Shown: positions 1-10,722 of the stretch, piece by piece | Position numbering within the stretch: the first letter of the stretch is position 1 | How the letters are laid out: each line of letters begins with the position of its first letter | Assembly: GCA_030789695.1 (NCBI GenBank) | Contig: CM061142.1 | Span: 358,707,486-358,771,485, forward strand | Direction of reading: 5' to 3' | Length of the DNA stretch: 64,000 nucleotides | From: Scilla litardierei | Taxonomy: Eukaryota > Streptophyta > Magnoliopsida > Asparagales > Asparagaceae | Position numbers and translations under genes: made by a program | Notes under the pieces: model-generated | Databases searched by the model: none | Told to the model about the DNA's origin: nothing | Seen by the model: the letters and a program-made list of their open reading frames with translations, nothing else

Positions 1-1115
1 AACTAGCGATTTGCTAGTCCCTAGCAAAAAGAGCGATAAAGTCGAATGATTACTAAACAGTAAATTCTATCAATCGCTTATGGCATGGCTCAATAATACG
101 CTTTTCAACATGATTTAGACCATCAATATACACAATCCATGAACAAGATAAATCACATGATATTTTCTCTAATTTAATTCGAATAAATAACATGCAAGCA
201 TCGTTTTGCGCAAGCGAAAGTATAACACGTCGTTATATTCTTGTTTTCTCATTTCCAAGGAATTGGCATCTCAAAAAGATCGTTCAAATCATGGGTATTG
301 AAGTTGCTTAGTTCATTCACCATTTTTTTCTTTTTCTTTTGACGACTTAGAATGATCCATGTAGTGAGCTTTCAATTAATGATTCCTAGGCCAGACGACC
401 TACGGACATTAAGCTTAGAAGAGCCCCTCGAACTTAATACTCGAATCATCTAAGTTTTATTTTCTCTTTCTTTTTTTGAATGCAATCCCCCATTCATCCA
501 TCTTTCGACGCGAGTCTCCAATGCTTCCTGAGGCACGAAGACCCGGCTAATCAATGAACTCAAGGGAACAATGCATTTTTTTCTTTTTCACACCCTTTTT
601 CTTTTTTTCACCTTTTTCTGTAAGCAACTCAAACCCCATAAATATGAACATAAACATTAGTAACAAAGACCAAATTCCTTTCCAACCTAAAGACTGTTCT
701 AATAAATCTTGTATACTTCAGCTTTTTCATCACTGTAGCATGCATGAAATAAATTCAAACTATTTCGAGATATAATCATGGCAATTGAAAGTTTTCATGA
801 ATAGCATATTAACGAGTAATTCCAAGAAATAAAAATAATTAACTCAAGCCATAAACAATTTTTAGAACTCAATCATTGCATAATCTTCCGCATTTGTGGT
901 ATGTGAAGGAGTTTTAACTGATGAGAATGGGTGAATTATTCTTTTCTTTTGCCCTGTTTTAAAAAAATTCCTAAGGTCTCATACACTACTATATCTTTAA
1001 TCATCATTTTCCTAGCCGATTGAGGCAAAGCCAAAAAGATTCGTGCCTCCATCTCATCCTTGCGTAGGGCCTTAAAGACCTTAAACAATATACCCGGCGT
1101 ATACTCAATAAACTT
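1..1115. other. unassigned AT-rich intergenic sequence
   Basis: No open reading frame longer than 73 codons and no recognisable protein similarity is seen. The stretch has pyrimidine-rich runs (about 300-350, 460-480, 570-620) typical of degraded retroelement or intergenic plant DNA. It probably includes the flank and terminal part of the PIF/Harbinger element that follows, but I could not identify its terminal inverted repeat. Confidence 0.5.
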
Positions 1116-2404
1116 TTAGACAAGCTGGGCAAGCGGTTCAGTCCAATGAGAGTGTGCGGACCTTATAGCATCCGCGACCTCTTTCATATTTTCTGATATT
1201 TCATGCATTATGTCGGGATCTTGCTGCATGCCCCGTCTACGTTGTTTCTTTTTACCCAGCGTAGGTGGGTTTGCATGGCTTGGCCCTTCCTTATGAACAT
1301 GCCCGGTTGAAGCTTGGGTGGGAATTTCTTCCGGGACATTGTGTGGTGGCGAATCTATATAAATCAGATCTTGACTTACGGGCTCTCCTTCATCTTCGCC
1401 TTCATGATTCTCTCCACCAAACTTTTCAAAAACACCCATTGCTAAATCTCTCTTAGCAGCATCATCACCAATGACGATAACAAGATCTTCTAACCATGGA
1501 AGTGGATGGTTCACGTAAGCCCGCAGCCGATGGTTAGCCTGAACGATTAGAATATCAAATATGATAAAGGGTATGCAAAGTTATATTTAATGTATTATCA
1601 CGTAGCATATATATAAGGTAGAAGTAATTATTGCCGTCTACGTAACATAAGTTTTGGGATCAAGATCAATGACCATCCTCTCCTCATCCCATCTAGCTCC
1701 GATAAGCTCCATGCACTCCTTTACGTCTTTAAGACGTCTCCTTAATGATTTCATGTGATTCTTCACATTAACCCTTGTGAATGCAGTCCCATGGATGTTA
1801 TTTATTTCGGCTGCAGCGGCATTAAAAGCTGTATTTTTCAAAGTCTTATCGCCTTTATACCGTTGCCGTGCAAGCTCAGCTAGGAATGGAATGAGGGTTT
1901 CATCGTAAGCATTCGTCCAAAGTTTGTTCTATTGTGCAGAAGATGAAGGCTGCTTAAACTTCTTCCGTGGGCTTGAAACAGACCCGTCAACATCTTCGCA
2001 CGCCGGCTCGACTTCCTAGAAGAGTCACTGCCCGGGTGTTCGTTCATTACCACTTGGTGGCGTAGGCATAGTGAATGCACCTGGGGAAGCTGAGCTTCTA
2101 AAAGGTGGATCTCCCCCTTGCAGCATATTCATATACCCCATTCCAGGCGGCGATGGCATCTGCATAGGCATGTGCATAGGCATGTTGAAATTTGGATACT
2201 GGGGATATCCCATGCCATGCCCACCTGATTGGAAGCCATGCATGTGATATGGCGGCGTTGGCTCCTCATGGGCATTGGTCGGTTGACAATGGGATCAACC
2301 CTTCTGTCAGCTTCTCCCCATTGGGACTCATTTACATTATCATAGCTGGGGAGCATGGGATCACTCCCGTCCCAGTATGGCTTACCCCCCTGACTAGAGT
2401 TTGA
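1116..2404 (-). pseudogene. Myb/SANT-like ORF1 protein of PIF/Harbinger element (broken)
   Basis: Read on the minus strand, the start region (near 2404) is a Gly/Ser/Asn-rich N-terminus, followed by a Met/Pro/Gly-rich segment (2243-2025) in another frame. A Myb/SANT-like domain follows (about 1921-1638), beginning WTNAYDETLIPFLAELARQ and continuing through a helix with paired arginines. The tail (1514-1116) has an acidic stretch, a basic KKKQRRR cluster that could act as a nuclear signal, and an amphipathic helix. This order matches the family's accessory DNA-binding protein. At least one frameshift, near 2130-2250, and the gap between 1638 and 1514 (an intron or a deletion) break the frame. 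It lies downstream of and on the same strand as the transposase. Confidence 0.7.
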
Positions 2405-2695
2405 TGAGCCTTCCATCCCTACAACATCAATCAAATTAAATTGAAAATGCAATGTTGTGGCTATAAACATACAACCATCATATAAAATGAACCTATACTG
2501 CATTGGGGTATAAAATTGCATAAGTGTATAGCAAATACTGGAAAAACAAAGGCATGAAAAATTTGGCACAAGCAACAAAGAAAAAATAATGCAATATGTA
2601 AGATACAAGAATAAAATGTTCAGCCATAGTAGGCAATTTATACGCCTACCCCCTCATAGCCCATGCTCTATTGTGTTCCCGTTATTATTTTTGTT

Positions 2696-4031
2696 TCAGA
2701 AGTCCACCCACATATCCCAAGGTATCTGCTCCCTACGCATTTTCCATTGATCACGTTGTTCGGTTTGTTCACGAACGGTCACCTGTTGGGATAGATCCAT
2801 AACATTATCATCATGGTCATCGAAACCATCTACAGCCTCCTCAACCACATCTCCATCTTCAGTTAGATGGGGGTCATGCAGATCTTCTATTTGGATGTAA
2901 TTATGCAAAACACTGCAAGCTAGTATGGTTTCGACCTGACTTTTTGAATGAGTAGTGAGGCTTGGCTGTCATTATTTTAAACTTGTTCTTTAGGATACCA
3001 AATGTCGATTCAATCTTTGATCATAAGGTAGAATGGCGTAGGTTGAATAGCTCTCTTCGGTTTCGAGGAACCCGATTAGTATGGTCCTTCAAATGGTATC
3101 TAACGCCCCGGTATGGAGAACCCTGGCATTGTGGTATACCCAGCATCGCAAAGGTAATATTTACCTACATTTGAAAAATAAACCCAGTTTATAAGCCAAC
3201 GATCTCTAAGAGAAGTATTTCGTATGTAAATGTAAATTTATGCCTATTACCTTCATACATTCGTAGCCCCAGGGGGGTGGTTTAGACAATGCATCTTTCA
3301 GGACCGTAAAATCATTTGCAGTTCCTTCCCACCCGGCTATTACGTATGTGAATCATTTATTTTTAGTAATAGCTGCTAGCACATTTTGCGTAACCCCTTT
3401 ACGACCTCTAAAGCGGGGTACGAGACTAGCTAGTAGCATGGCATCTATGTGAGTCCCATTAATGAGACCAATGCATTCCTACAACGTAACAATGAGCCCA
3501 ATTTTCAATCACCACGACGATACTTATTAGAATGACACATATACAGATAATCACACATACCTTAAAAAATGGGAACCAATTTGGATTATTGATAATCTCT
3601 GATGGCGTCTCATTAGTAGCTTGCTTCATGTACATATCCCGAATTGCACACACTGCCCCCATAAGTTTGTTAAAATACCGGCTCACTGTCCCCCCTCCCC
3701 TAATAAAATCCACTTGCATGACTCTATTCTTTGACTTATGCCCTACAATATGTAGGAACAGGACCAACTGCTCCTCGATGGATACCTGTATAGTGTCCTT
3801 AAGAAGATCACGTTGACGCATTATTGATGCAAGATTCATGAAAGCATGTCTTCGCATCCGTAAGTAGTCCAAACAGCTACTTTTATGCAGATCCCGCATA
3901 GCTGAGGGCTCTCTTGGTATAGGGTCGGCCCTATCATTATTGTCAAGTTGTAAGGCTACTACGATAAACGTTATTGTTGCCGCTGCAGCGACACATAACT
4001 CACAAGCCGAATGGTCTCCTTGTGTATCCAT
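2696..4031 (-). pseudogene. PIF/Harbinger DDE transposase (pseudogene)
   Basis: From the ATG at 4031 the minus strand encodes the usual N-terminal helical region of plant Harbinger transposases (through about 3560, ending NNPNWFPFFK). An AT-rich, probably intronic stretch follows, then the DDE nuclease. The first catalytic block reads LINGTHIDA (codon 3458-3460), with Asn where the family has Asp. The second block, GWEGTANDF, keeps its Asp. The third, CDAGY, keeps its Asp but shifts frame just before YRGVRYHLK. In-frame stops are visible at 3353-3355 and after the LRHSTL segment. The C-terminal part (2908-2696) has the family's HNYIQ and acidic tail. Loss of the first Asp plus stops means no activity. 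Assignment rests on motif recognition. Confidence 0.8.
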
Positions 4032-4319
4032 GTCACCCTTAATTGAATAACATATATATTTAATGTTAATTATATACAAAACATAATACATATGAATAAC
4101 ACATTTCAGATAAAATTATGCATATCCAAATCATTAGCCCTCAGATATAATGTGTCATCATAGTCACACATGTGGTTTCTTTGCCGTTGCTCCTTCATTT
4201 TCACCCCATAAATACACCATCTATAAATAAATTTAAATACAAACATCGTATTAAAAGCCGACTCAAGCGTTTGAAGTAATTAAATATTTTTATACTTACA
4301 AATAAAATTTAAATTGTAT
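4032..4319. other. AT-rich spacer, nothing recognised
   Basis: No coding potential or repeat was seen. It probably contains the remaining 5' end of the PIF/Harbinger element. Confidence 0.4.
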
Positions 4320-5269
4320 TAGGATAAAAATATGCTACAATGAGCCAAAAAGAACACCACATAAACCCATATTGCAACAAGGATCCATACCCCAAAAATA
4401 ACACCCCATAAACCAAAACTGCAACAAGGAGCCATGCCCTATAAATTTGATACAATGCACCAAAAAAGATCACCAAAAAACACAAAAACTAAGGATCCAA
4501 AAATTTTTGTATTACCCCAAAAATATGATACAATGAGCCAAAAAGAACCCCACATAAACCCATACTGCAACAAGGATCCATACCCCAAAAATAACACCCC
4601 ATAAACCAAAACTATAACAAGTAGCCATGCCCCATAAATCTGATACAATGCACCAAAAAAGATCACCAAAAACACAAAAAACTAAGGATCCGAAATTTTT
4701 TGTATTACCCCAAAAATATGCTACAATGAGCCAAAACGAACACCACATAAACCCATACTGCAATAAGGATCCATACCCCAAAAAATAACACCCTATAAAC
4801 CAAAACTGCAATAAGGAGCCACGCTCCATAAATCTGATACGATGCACCAAAAAAGATCACCAAAAATCACAAAAACTAATGATCCAAAAAAATTTATATT
4901 AGGATAAAAATATGCTACAATGAGCCAAAAAAGAACACCACATAAACACATACTGCAACAAGGATCCATACCCCAAAAATAACACCCCATAAACCAAAAC
5001 TGCTACAAGGAGCCATGCCCATAAATCTGATACAATGCACTAAAAAAGATCACAAAAAACATAAAAACAAAGGATCCAAAAAATTTTGTATTACCCCAAA
5101 AATATGCTACAATGAGCGAAAAAGAACCTTACATAAACCCATACTGCAACAAGGATTCATACCCCAAAAATAACACCCCATAAACCAAAACTGCAACAAG
5201 GAGCCATGCTCCCATAAATCTGATACAATGCACCAAAAAATATCACAAAAAACAGAAAAACTAAGGATC
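4320..5269. repeat. tandem repeat, about 193-bp unit, nearly five copies
   Basis: The marker ATGCTACAATGAGC (or a one-base variant) recurs at 4332, 4525, 4718, 4912 and 5104, giving spacings of 193, 193, 194 and 192. Each unit contains an internal sub-repeat: ACTGCAACAAGGATCC followed about 50 bp later by ACTGCAACAAGGAGCC. Several open frames on the minus strand run through the array, but they are by-products of the repeat. The last unit is cut at 5269 by the LTR of Copia-1. Junctions preceding units 1 and 4 share a TTAGGATAAAAATATGC variant, so the array has at least two unit subtypes. Confidence 0.85.
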
Positions 5270-5445
5270 TGTTGTAAATCAAGAGAATGAGTAACCATGG
5301 CACAATGCCATGGTTCTCTATTTATTCATAATAGTAGAATGCCAAGGGACATGGGATACCAAAGGTCCTCATTAGTAAGCTTCATGGGGAGTAATGGGGG
5401 GGGATAAAGATGAGGAAAGGCCAAAGGCCTCATTCATTCATAACA
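5270..5445 (-). repeat. Copia-1 3' LTR
   Basis: Bounded by TGTTG at 5270 and ATAACA at 5445, the same terminal style as the short LTRs of Copia-3 and Copia-4 (which end CATAACA). On the minus strand it is immediately preceded by a polypurine tract (revcomp of CTCCCCCTTAT, 5446-5456). A TATA-like GAATAAATAGAG lies on the minus strand near 5317-5328. Its partner LTR is outside the window. Confidence 0.75.
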
Positions 5446-5762
5446 CTCCCCCTTATCTATCTATTACTTTGGTCTTAGCGTATAAAGCTAAGGGTGTGGA
5501 TACTTCTGGATCCAGAGTAGTCGTGTTTGCCTCGTTAAAACCTTAGCTGTGGAAAACCCAGTGGGAAAAATCAACAGCTTAAGGAAAAATAGTGCAACCC
5601 ACATGTTACCCCCCTGATCCATACAAGCCTTATGGTTGTAGGTATTTCAGCTTTCATTAGAGGTGGACGCTTCAGGGTCCAGAGTTAAATGAGGTTGCCT
5701 CATTAAAACCTTTGGCTATGGAAGACCCAATGGGAAAACCCATAGCTAAGGGAAAAAGAGTA
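5446..5762 (-). other. Copia-1 3' untranslated region with duplicated module
   Basis: Read on the minus strand this contains two copies of a module with an ACTGGGTTTTCC motif, an ACGAGGCAA motif and a GGATCC-AGAAGTATCCAC segment. Homologous modules sit just before the 3' LTR of Copia-3 (56217-56590). No ORF is present. Confidence 0.7.
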
Positions 5763-6167
5763 CAACTTGTTGAGTATTGACTCCCCGGATTTGGTTTTGG
5801 ATGATGAGCAAACATAAATATCTCGTACTAACTCTTTGTGAGCGCAGTTATGGAGATCGTCGCCAAAATACTACGTACATCAAAAGCGACATCTCAAGAC
5901 TTCTCAATACGCGTGATCGTATGCTTGAAGCTTCGTTAAAGCTCAAGGACCATTATTGAAGTCAAGAGTGAAGATTGAATCTTTGAAGATGGTTCGTCAT
6001 GTTTATATTTTATGTCTTCTAGCTTCATAGAATAGAATGTTAAGCCTTGAGTAGGACTTACATTATAATCTTCATTTCGCTCATATCTTAGAGCTAGGAT
6101 TATCTTAGAAGCCATTAGAAACTTTCCCAAAGCCTATCGCTTCTTCCCTCGGCTTCTAATGCATCTT

Positions 6168-6696
6168 AGTTGGTTCAAGTAGAAGAACCAACCGACTAGA
6201 TGACGATCTAGTCGGTCGGCAATTCTTCTTGAACCAACTAGATGTCCTTGCTCATTTCAGCCTGGCTCTGTTGATCAATTAGTCGGTCAAAGAAGGTTCA
6301 CCGACCGACTAGATGACGATCTAGTCGGTTAGGAATCCTTCTCAGACCGACTAGTTATCATTGCCTGATTTCAGCCTGAGCTACTGTTTACAATTAGTCG
6401 GTCAAAGCACAACGACCGACCGACTAGTTGAGAAACTAGTCGGTTGGACGTTGTTCTTAAACCGACTAGTTGTCTTTGAATCCAGCCTATTCTATTTCAA
6501 CTCTTAGTCGGTCAAAGAACACTCACCGACCGACTAGTTGGCAAACTAGTCGGTTGGCAAGTCTTCTTAGACCGACTAGTTCATATTGCCTGGACTTCTC
6601 ATATTGGTTGTTCACCTGTTAGTCGGTTCACGCTGAATCACCGACCGACTAGTTGATGAACTAGTCGGTCAGTGATCCTTCTTTGACCGACTAGTC
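6168..6696 (+). repeat. AGTCGGT/ACCGACT hairpin array in Copia-2 U3, five units
   Basis: Units of 110-115 bp start near 6168, 6279, 6394, 6504 and 6619. Each has the order TTAGTCGGTC, about 12 variable bases, then ACCGACTAG-loop-CTAGTCGGT, then about 14 bases and GACCGACTAG. Two nested inverted repeats per unit are therefore possible. The loops vary (ATGACGAT, TTGAGAAA, TTGGCAAA, TTGATGAA) while the stems are preserved. The array ends about 53 bp before the TATA box. A homologous array occurs in Gypsy-C LTRs. Confidence 0.93.
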
Positions 6697-6746
6697 TGCT
6701 TCATAATATGACCGTTGGGAATCTTTTGAGCACAATTTTTCTTGCC

Positions 6747-6758
6747 TCTATAAATACC
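6747..6758 (+). promoter_or_regulatory. TATA box of Copia-2 5' LTR
   Basis: CTATAAATACC follows the hairpin array by about 50 bp. Position between U3 repeat and R/U5 fits the element's promoter. The transcription start would be about 30 bp downstream. The same site is present in the 3' LTR near 12153. Confidence 0.7.
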
Positions 6759-7492
6759 AACCTGATTCGTTTGAGGCAAGGTTAGAGGTCCATTATCAAA
6801 GTTATTTCAGACCTGAGAGAGGAGTTTTCTCAAGCTATTTCCAAGCTCTCTCTTCTCACTAAGAATCTCTCCCTCACTTCTTGAGCCCTAATTCCTTAAG
6901 CGAGATTCTCTCTATTGTGAGCCTCTCAAGCTAAGAGCTTGATCCAAGGTCACCAACTCCACCCTAGGCTTCCATTGCTGGTCAACTTCTTGGAGCTAGG
7001 GTTTGGTGACATCTTCTTCCTCAAAATCCCTCTTTGCCCTAATTTGGTAAGTATACTCAAGTCATAGGATTTTGTGGTAAGTGTTTCATTATTTCATTGC
7101 ATTTGATATTTGAATTGTTATCTCGGTTATGAGAGAAGTGTGTGATCCCGGGTTGTGGGAGTCACATTTACATTGTGTATGATTTGGTCTTGTAGAGGTT
7201 TTTCTACAAGAATTTCATAGTACAAAATCTTGGGTTAGTGGTTTCTACCTCAAGTATCCGGAGGGGATCCGGGTGGTTGGGACGTAGGATCACCGGGAAC
7301 AAGTCGGGGAGACTTGGATGGATCCGAACCCGTTACATGCTTTGTTTGCGTTTGTCTATTCTTGTTGTTTGTAGTCTATTCCGCATTGTTGTTTGTATGT
7401 TTGCACAATAATTAGGAATAACTCTCTTGATTATTTTAAAGTACTATTCACCCCCCTCTAGTACATGTGCAGTAGCTTCGTAGGGCACTACA

Positions 7493-7508
7493 ATTGGTAT
7501 CAGAGCCA
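7493..7508 (+). other. primer-binding site of Copia-2 (initiator Met tRNA type)
   Basis: Immediately after the LTR end the sequence reads A-TTGGTATCAGAGCC, which contains the standard TGGTATCAGAGC complement of the 3' end of plant initiator-Met tRNA. Confidence 0.9.
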
Positions 7509-7520
7509 GAGTTCAAAGCT

Positions 7521-8690
7521 ATGACAAACAACGACTACAACGTCTTCAAGGATCGTCAAGGATCTTCTTCAGTTTTGGAAAGGCAATCCTCAGTCAGGCC
7601 TCCTCACTTCAACGGTACAAATTATGGGTACTGGAAATGCCGGATGGAAACCTTCCTCCGGAGCGCTTCACTTTGGAGAGCCACATTGACGGAGTATGTC
7701 GAGCCCGAAGAAGATTTCACAAAGTGGACTACCGCGGAGGTTGCCGCGGAGGTAAGCAATGCCAATGCAATGAACGCCTTGCAATGTGCGTTGGAGCCCG
7801 AAGACTTCAACAAGATTGCACATGTAAGAGTGCATATCAAGTATGGAACCAACTCCTCATCTTGCACGAAGGAACGAGCATGGTAAAAGATTCTAAACTC
7901 GTTGTCGCTAACAAAGAATTCGAGTTGTTTCACATGGAACAGGGTGAAACTATGAAGGACTACTATGCTCGCTTCGTGGACATATCCAACGAATTGGAAG
8001 CTCTTGGGAAGATCTACACCCAAAAGGAGAAAGTCACGAAGATCATTGACAGACTTCCTTCTTGTTGGAAAAAGCGTACCTTCGCCATCGAGGAAGGTAA
8101 CGATATGAATAAGTACACTGTTGTACAACTAATGGGTACCTTGTTATCTTACGAGGTATGCAAGGAAAGTAAGATCAAGATGAAGGAGAAGATGAAGGCG
8201 TACTTAAAGCAAGACGAGCCAAAGAAAAAGGCGATTGCGTACAAGGTCGCTCCATCTACCGACGATGAAGAATCGGAAGAAGAGTTAGACATAGAATCCA
8301 TTGCCCGTATGGCAAAGGAGTTCGACCGATTCTTTCGAAAAGGTAACTTTAGAAATAAATCTAAAGGTAGTTCGACTAATGCTTCTACTCCCGTGTGTTA
8401 TAAATGCAACAAGCCAGGACACATCAAGCCGGATTGTCCTCTCAACAAACACAAGGGAAGTGGAAGGCATCCAAATACGACTAGTCGAGAAAGTACAAGA
8501 AAGGACTTGTCGGCACATTCACCGACTCGGAAGAGGACTCCTCAAGTGGAGAGTCGGATGATGAACGTGTGGAGAAAGCATACACGTACTTCATGGGAAA
8601 AGAGGAACATGATCAAGAGACCTCCTCCGATGAAAGCGAGGATGAAAGCGAGGATGAAAGCGAAGAGGTAACATGGATGAGCTTAGATTA
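7521..8690 (+). pseudogene. gag: Copia-2 gag (frameshifted)
   Basis: The ATG at 7521 opens a gag with the PHFNGTNYGYWKCRM motif of the UBN2/retrotran_gag family (about residues 31-45). The frame shifts near 7820-7830 and continues with a helical capsid-like domain (VWNQLLILHEGT, then MKDYYARFVDISNELEALG). A zinc knuckle CYKCNKPGHIKPDC follows at about 8395-8440, fitting C-X2-C-X4-H-X4-C. A second shift near 8470-8510 moves to an acidic serine/glutamate-rich tail (SDDE, DESEDESEDESEE). Gag proteins form the cytoplasmic virus-like particle and bind RNA. The frameshifts make this copy unlikely to give full-length protein. Order and long tail match SIRE-type gag. Confidence 0.85.
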
Positions 8691-9587
8691 GCCAACGAAC
8701 AACTTTGGAACAAGTTTTCTAATTTGGCTACTAGATTTATTAAGACTAAAAATGAGTTAACTAGTCTTCAAACCACGCCTAAGCATATCATCGTCAACAA
8801 CGACACCGTTGTTGAAGGGTTGAGAAATGAGATTGAAAATCTCAAATCTCAACTTGAGCATGTTCATATCGAGGATTCGGATGAACATGTGATAGCGGAT
8901 TTGACGTCTCAAAACTCAACGTTGAGTATTGAGAATAAGAATCTCAAGTCACGTGTTTGTGCACTCACATCGCAAGTGTCCACCTTGGATGCTTCTATGC
9001 ATTCTCTCACCGAGAAGTATGAGTGCACATTAGGCCAAATTCATGAATTCAATAAAGGTAAGGGCCATTTGGATAATATCCTAAATAACTTACTTCTGGC
9101 CAATCATCACATTGGCTTGGGGTATAAGATGGGAGATTCATCCAAATCGTCCGCCACCTTTATTAAGCCAACTTCTGATGCCTCTGGGAGTGGGAGTAAA
9201 CGCTTCATGGGTAGTTCTTCTACCAATGGTGCTTCCGCTAGGAACACACCCCCATTTGGAAAGAAACCCACTTTGGGTGGACCTCCAAAGAAGGGTCATG
9301 CTTTCATGTATACCATGCCACGTAGGAACACACATCCTACTCCACATGTTAGCACATGTGATGATTTTTATGCTCCTCATCCACGAGCACGTGCACACCA
9401 TGTGAGACACACTAATGCACGTGTTCCACCACATGCATATGTTCATCCACATTCTCATATGAACAATTATCATCATGCACCATTTCATCATATGTCATAT
9501 GCTTATCCACGACATGCATCACATAGACATCAACAATGTATGCATGCTCCCAATAGGATTAGGACTCCCAAGACATACACTATTTAG
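8673..9587 (+). CDS. coiled-coil and histidine-rich C-terminal gag extension of Copia-2
   Basis: A 304-codon open frame starts at the end of the acidic gag tail, probably the continuation of gag after a small frameshift near 8670. Residues 1-150 are rich in Leu, Asn, Glu and Lys with heptad-like spacing and should form a coiled coil (LANEQLWNKFSNL, then EIENLKSQLE). Residues about 165-210 are Gly/Ser-rich. From about residue 215 to the end there is an extreme His/Pro/Tyr-rich tail (for example HPHSHMNNYHHAPFHH). No catalytic motif is present. SIRE-type gags are known to carry coiled coils after the knuckle. The His-rich tail is unusual and could bind metal or RNA, but that is inference. Confidence 0.7.
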   Translation: MDELRLANEQLWNKFSNLATRFIKTKNELTSLQTTPKHIIVNNDTVVEGLRNEIENLKSQLEHVHIEDSDEHVIADLTSQNSTLSIENKNLKSRVCALTSQVSTLDASMHSLTEKYECTLGQIHEFNKGKGHLDNILNNLLLANHHIGLGYKMGDSSKSSATFIKPTSDASGSGSKRFMGSSSTNGASARNTPPFGKKPTLGGPPKKGHAFMYTMPRRNTHPTPHVSTCDDFYAPHPRARAHHVRHTNARVPPHAYVHPHSHMNNYHHAPFHHMSYAYPRHASHRHQQCMHAPNRIRTPKTYTI

Positions 9588-10483
9588 GGTCCGAAGAACA
9601 CAAGCATGCATGCTAAGGATATGTATATGCAATCGTATATTAAAGATATTATTTTGAATGATGATTATGTTGGGAAATCACGGTCCTCGTGGACTTGGTT
9701 TCCGAAGGGTTAGTTTCCTTTGACCCTTCATTGCTTGGTACCATAAGTTTAATTTCATTTTATGGGTACCAAAGCAATTGTGGTAAGAATTGGTATATTT
9801 TATTTGCATATTGGTCATGGATGTGCATGTTTGTTTGAAACTTAAATTCATATTGAATTTGAATTTAGTTGGGCTATGGGTTACGTTAATTTGAATTTAG
9901 TTTGTTAAAATGGTTGCCTAACCCATAGGATCCAAAAGGGTTTTTGGATACCAAGAATTGTGTCTTCTAGGTTCAATCCACCATGGGATACCAACCCTAC
10001 CAACTCATTGTTTTACGAAGTATTTTTCATTCAAATGGAGTTGATGGTGCTTAAGTGATGCACCAAAGTAGGGGGAGCTTAATGTTGTAAGTATATTCAT
10101 ACATTTGATTTACATTGGTATCCATATGAGTTGAATGCATCCATTGGTAGACTATATTACAATTGATGTCATTTTGTGCTAGAATTGTGTATGCCATAGT
10201 TTTATGATGTTCTATCTATTTTTGGCATAACACTTTTGCATATTACTTTTGGTATCAATTCGCTACAATTCGCTACAATTGTATCAATTCGCTACAATTC
10301 GCTACATTTGGTATTCTCACTGGATTTATGTCTCTGATATTGATTTCTTCGCTCGACGATTAACTTGGTTAAATAGAATTGGTTTTATGAAAACATAGAA
10401 TTGTTTTCCATGCACTTTATTAACCAAGAATGTTGATATTGGAGAGTAAGTTCCAAAACTCAATACGTGAAATTGATTTGAGT

Positions 10484-10722
10484 TTTGATGATTTCGTTTT
10501 TCGATTTTCACCTATGGTTTGATGATTTCATTTTTCGATTTTCGCCTATGGTTTGGTGATTTCGTTTTTCGATTTTCGCCTATGGTTTGGTGATTTCGTT
10601 TTTCGATTTTCGCCTATGGTTTGATGATTTCGTTTTTCGATTTTCGCCTATGGTTTGGTGATTTCGTTTTTCGATTTTCGCCTATGGTTTGATGATTTCG
10701 TTTTTCGATTTTCGCCTATGGT
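10484..10722 (+). repeat. 34-bp tandem repeat, seven copies
   Basis: The unit is TTTGATGATTTCG followed by TTTTTCGATTTTCGCCTATGG, with variants ATGATT/GTGATT and CACC/CGCC. Copies are contiguous and close to identical, so the array has expanded recently within Copia-2's non-coding region. Confidence 0.9.

Larger units (their letters stand above)
1116..4031 (-). mobile_element. PIF/Harbinger DNA transposon remnant
   Basis: Two minus-strand genes typical of plant PIF/Harbinger elements lie next to each other: a DDE transposase (4031 down to 2696) and a Myb/SANT-like DNA-binding ORF (about 2404 down to 1116). In this superfamily both proteins are needed for movement. Both genes here carry stops or frameshifts, so the copy is dead. 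I could not find the terminal inverted repeats or the 3-bp target duplication, so the real element is probably somewhat longer than the coding span given. Confidence 0.8.
5768..7492 (+). repeat. Copia-2 5' LTR
   Basis: Runs from TGTTGAGTATTG to GGGCACTACA and has a near-identical partner at 11173-12900. It holds the AGTCGGT hairpin array (6168-6696), a TATA box (about 6749-6756) and a Leu-rich, T-rich U5. By eye the two LTRs differ by roughly two percent, so the insertion is moderately young. Confidence 0.93.

Noticed and set aside
4439..5298. Overlapping Phe/Trp/Cys-rich open frames on the minus strand
   Set aside because: They follow the 193-bp tandem repeat, restart with each unit and contain no domain.
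6168..6696. Resemblance of the AGTCGGT array to a CRISPR array
   Set aside because: Eukaryotic retrotransposon context, spacers conserved between units and inverted repeats within units; no cas genes.
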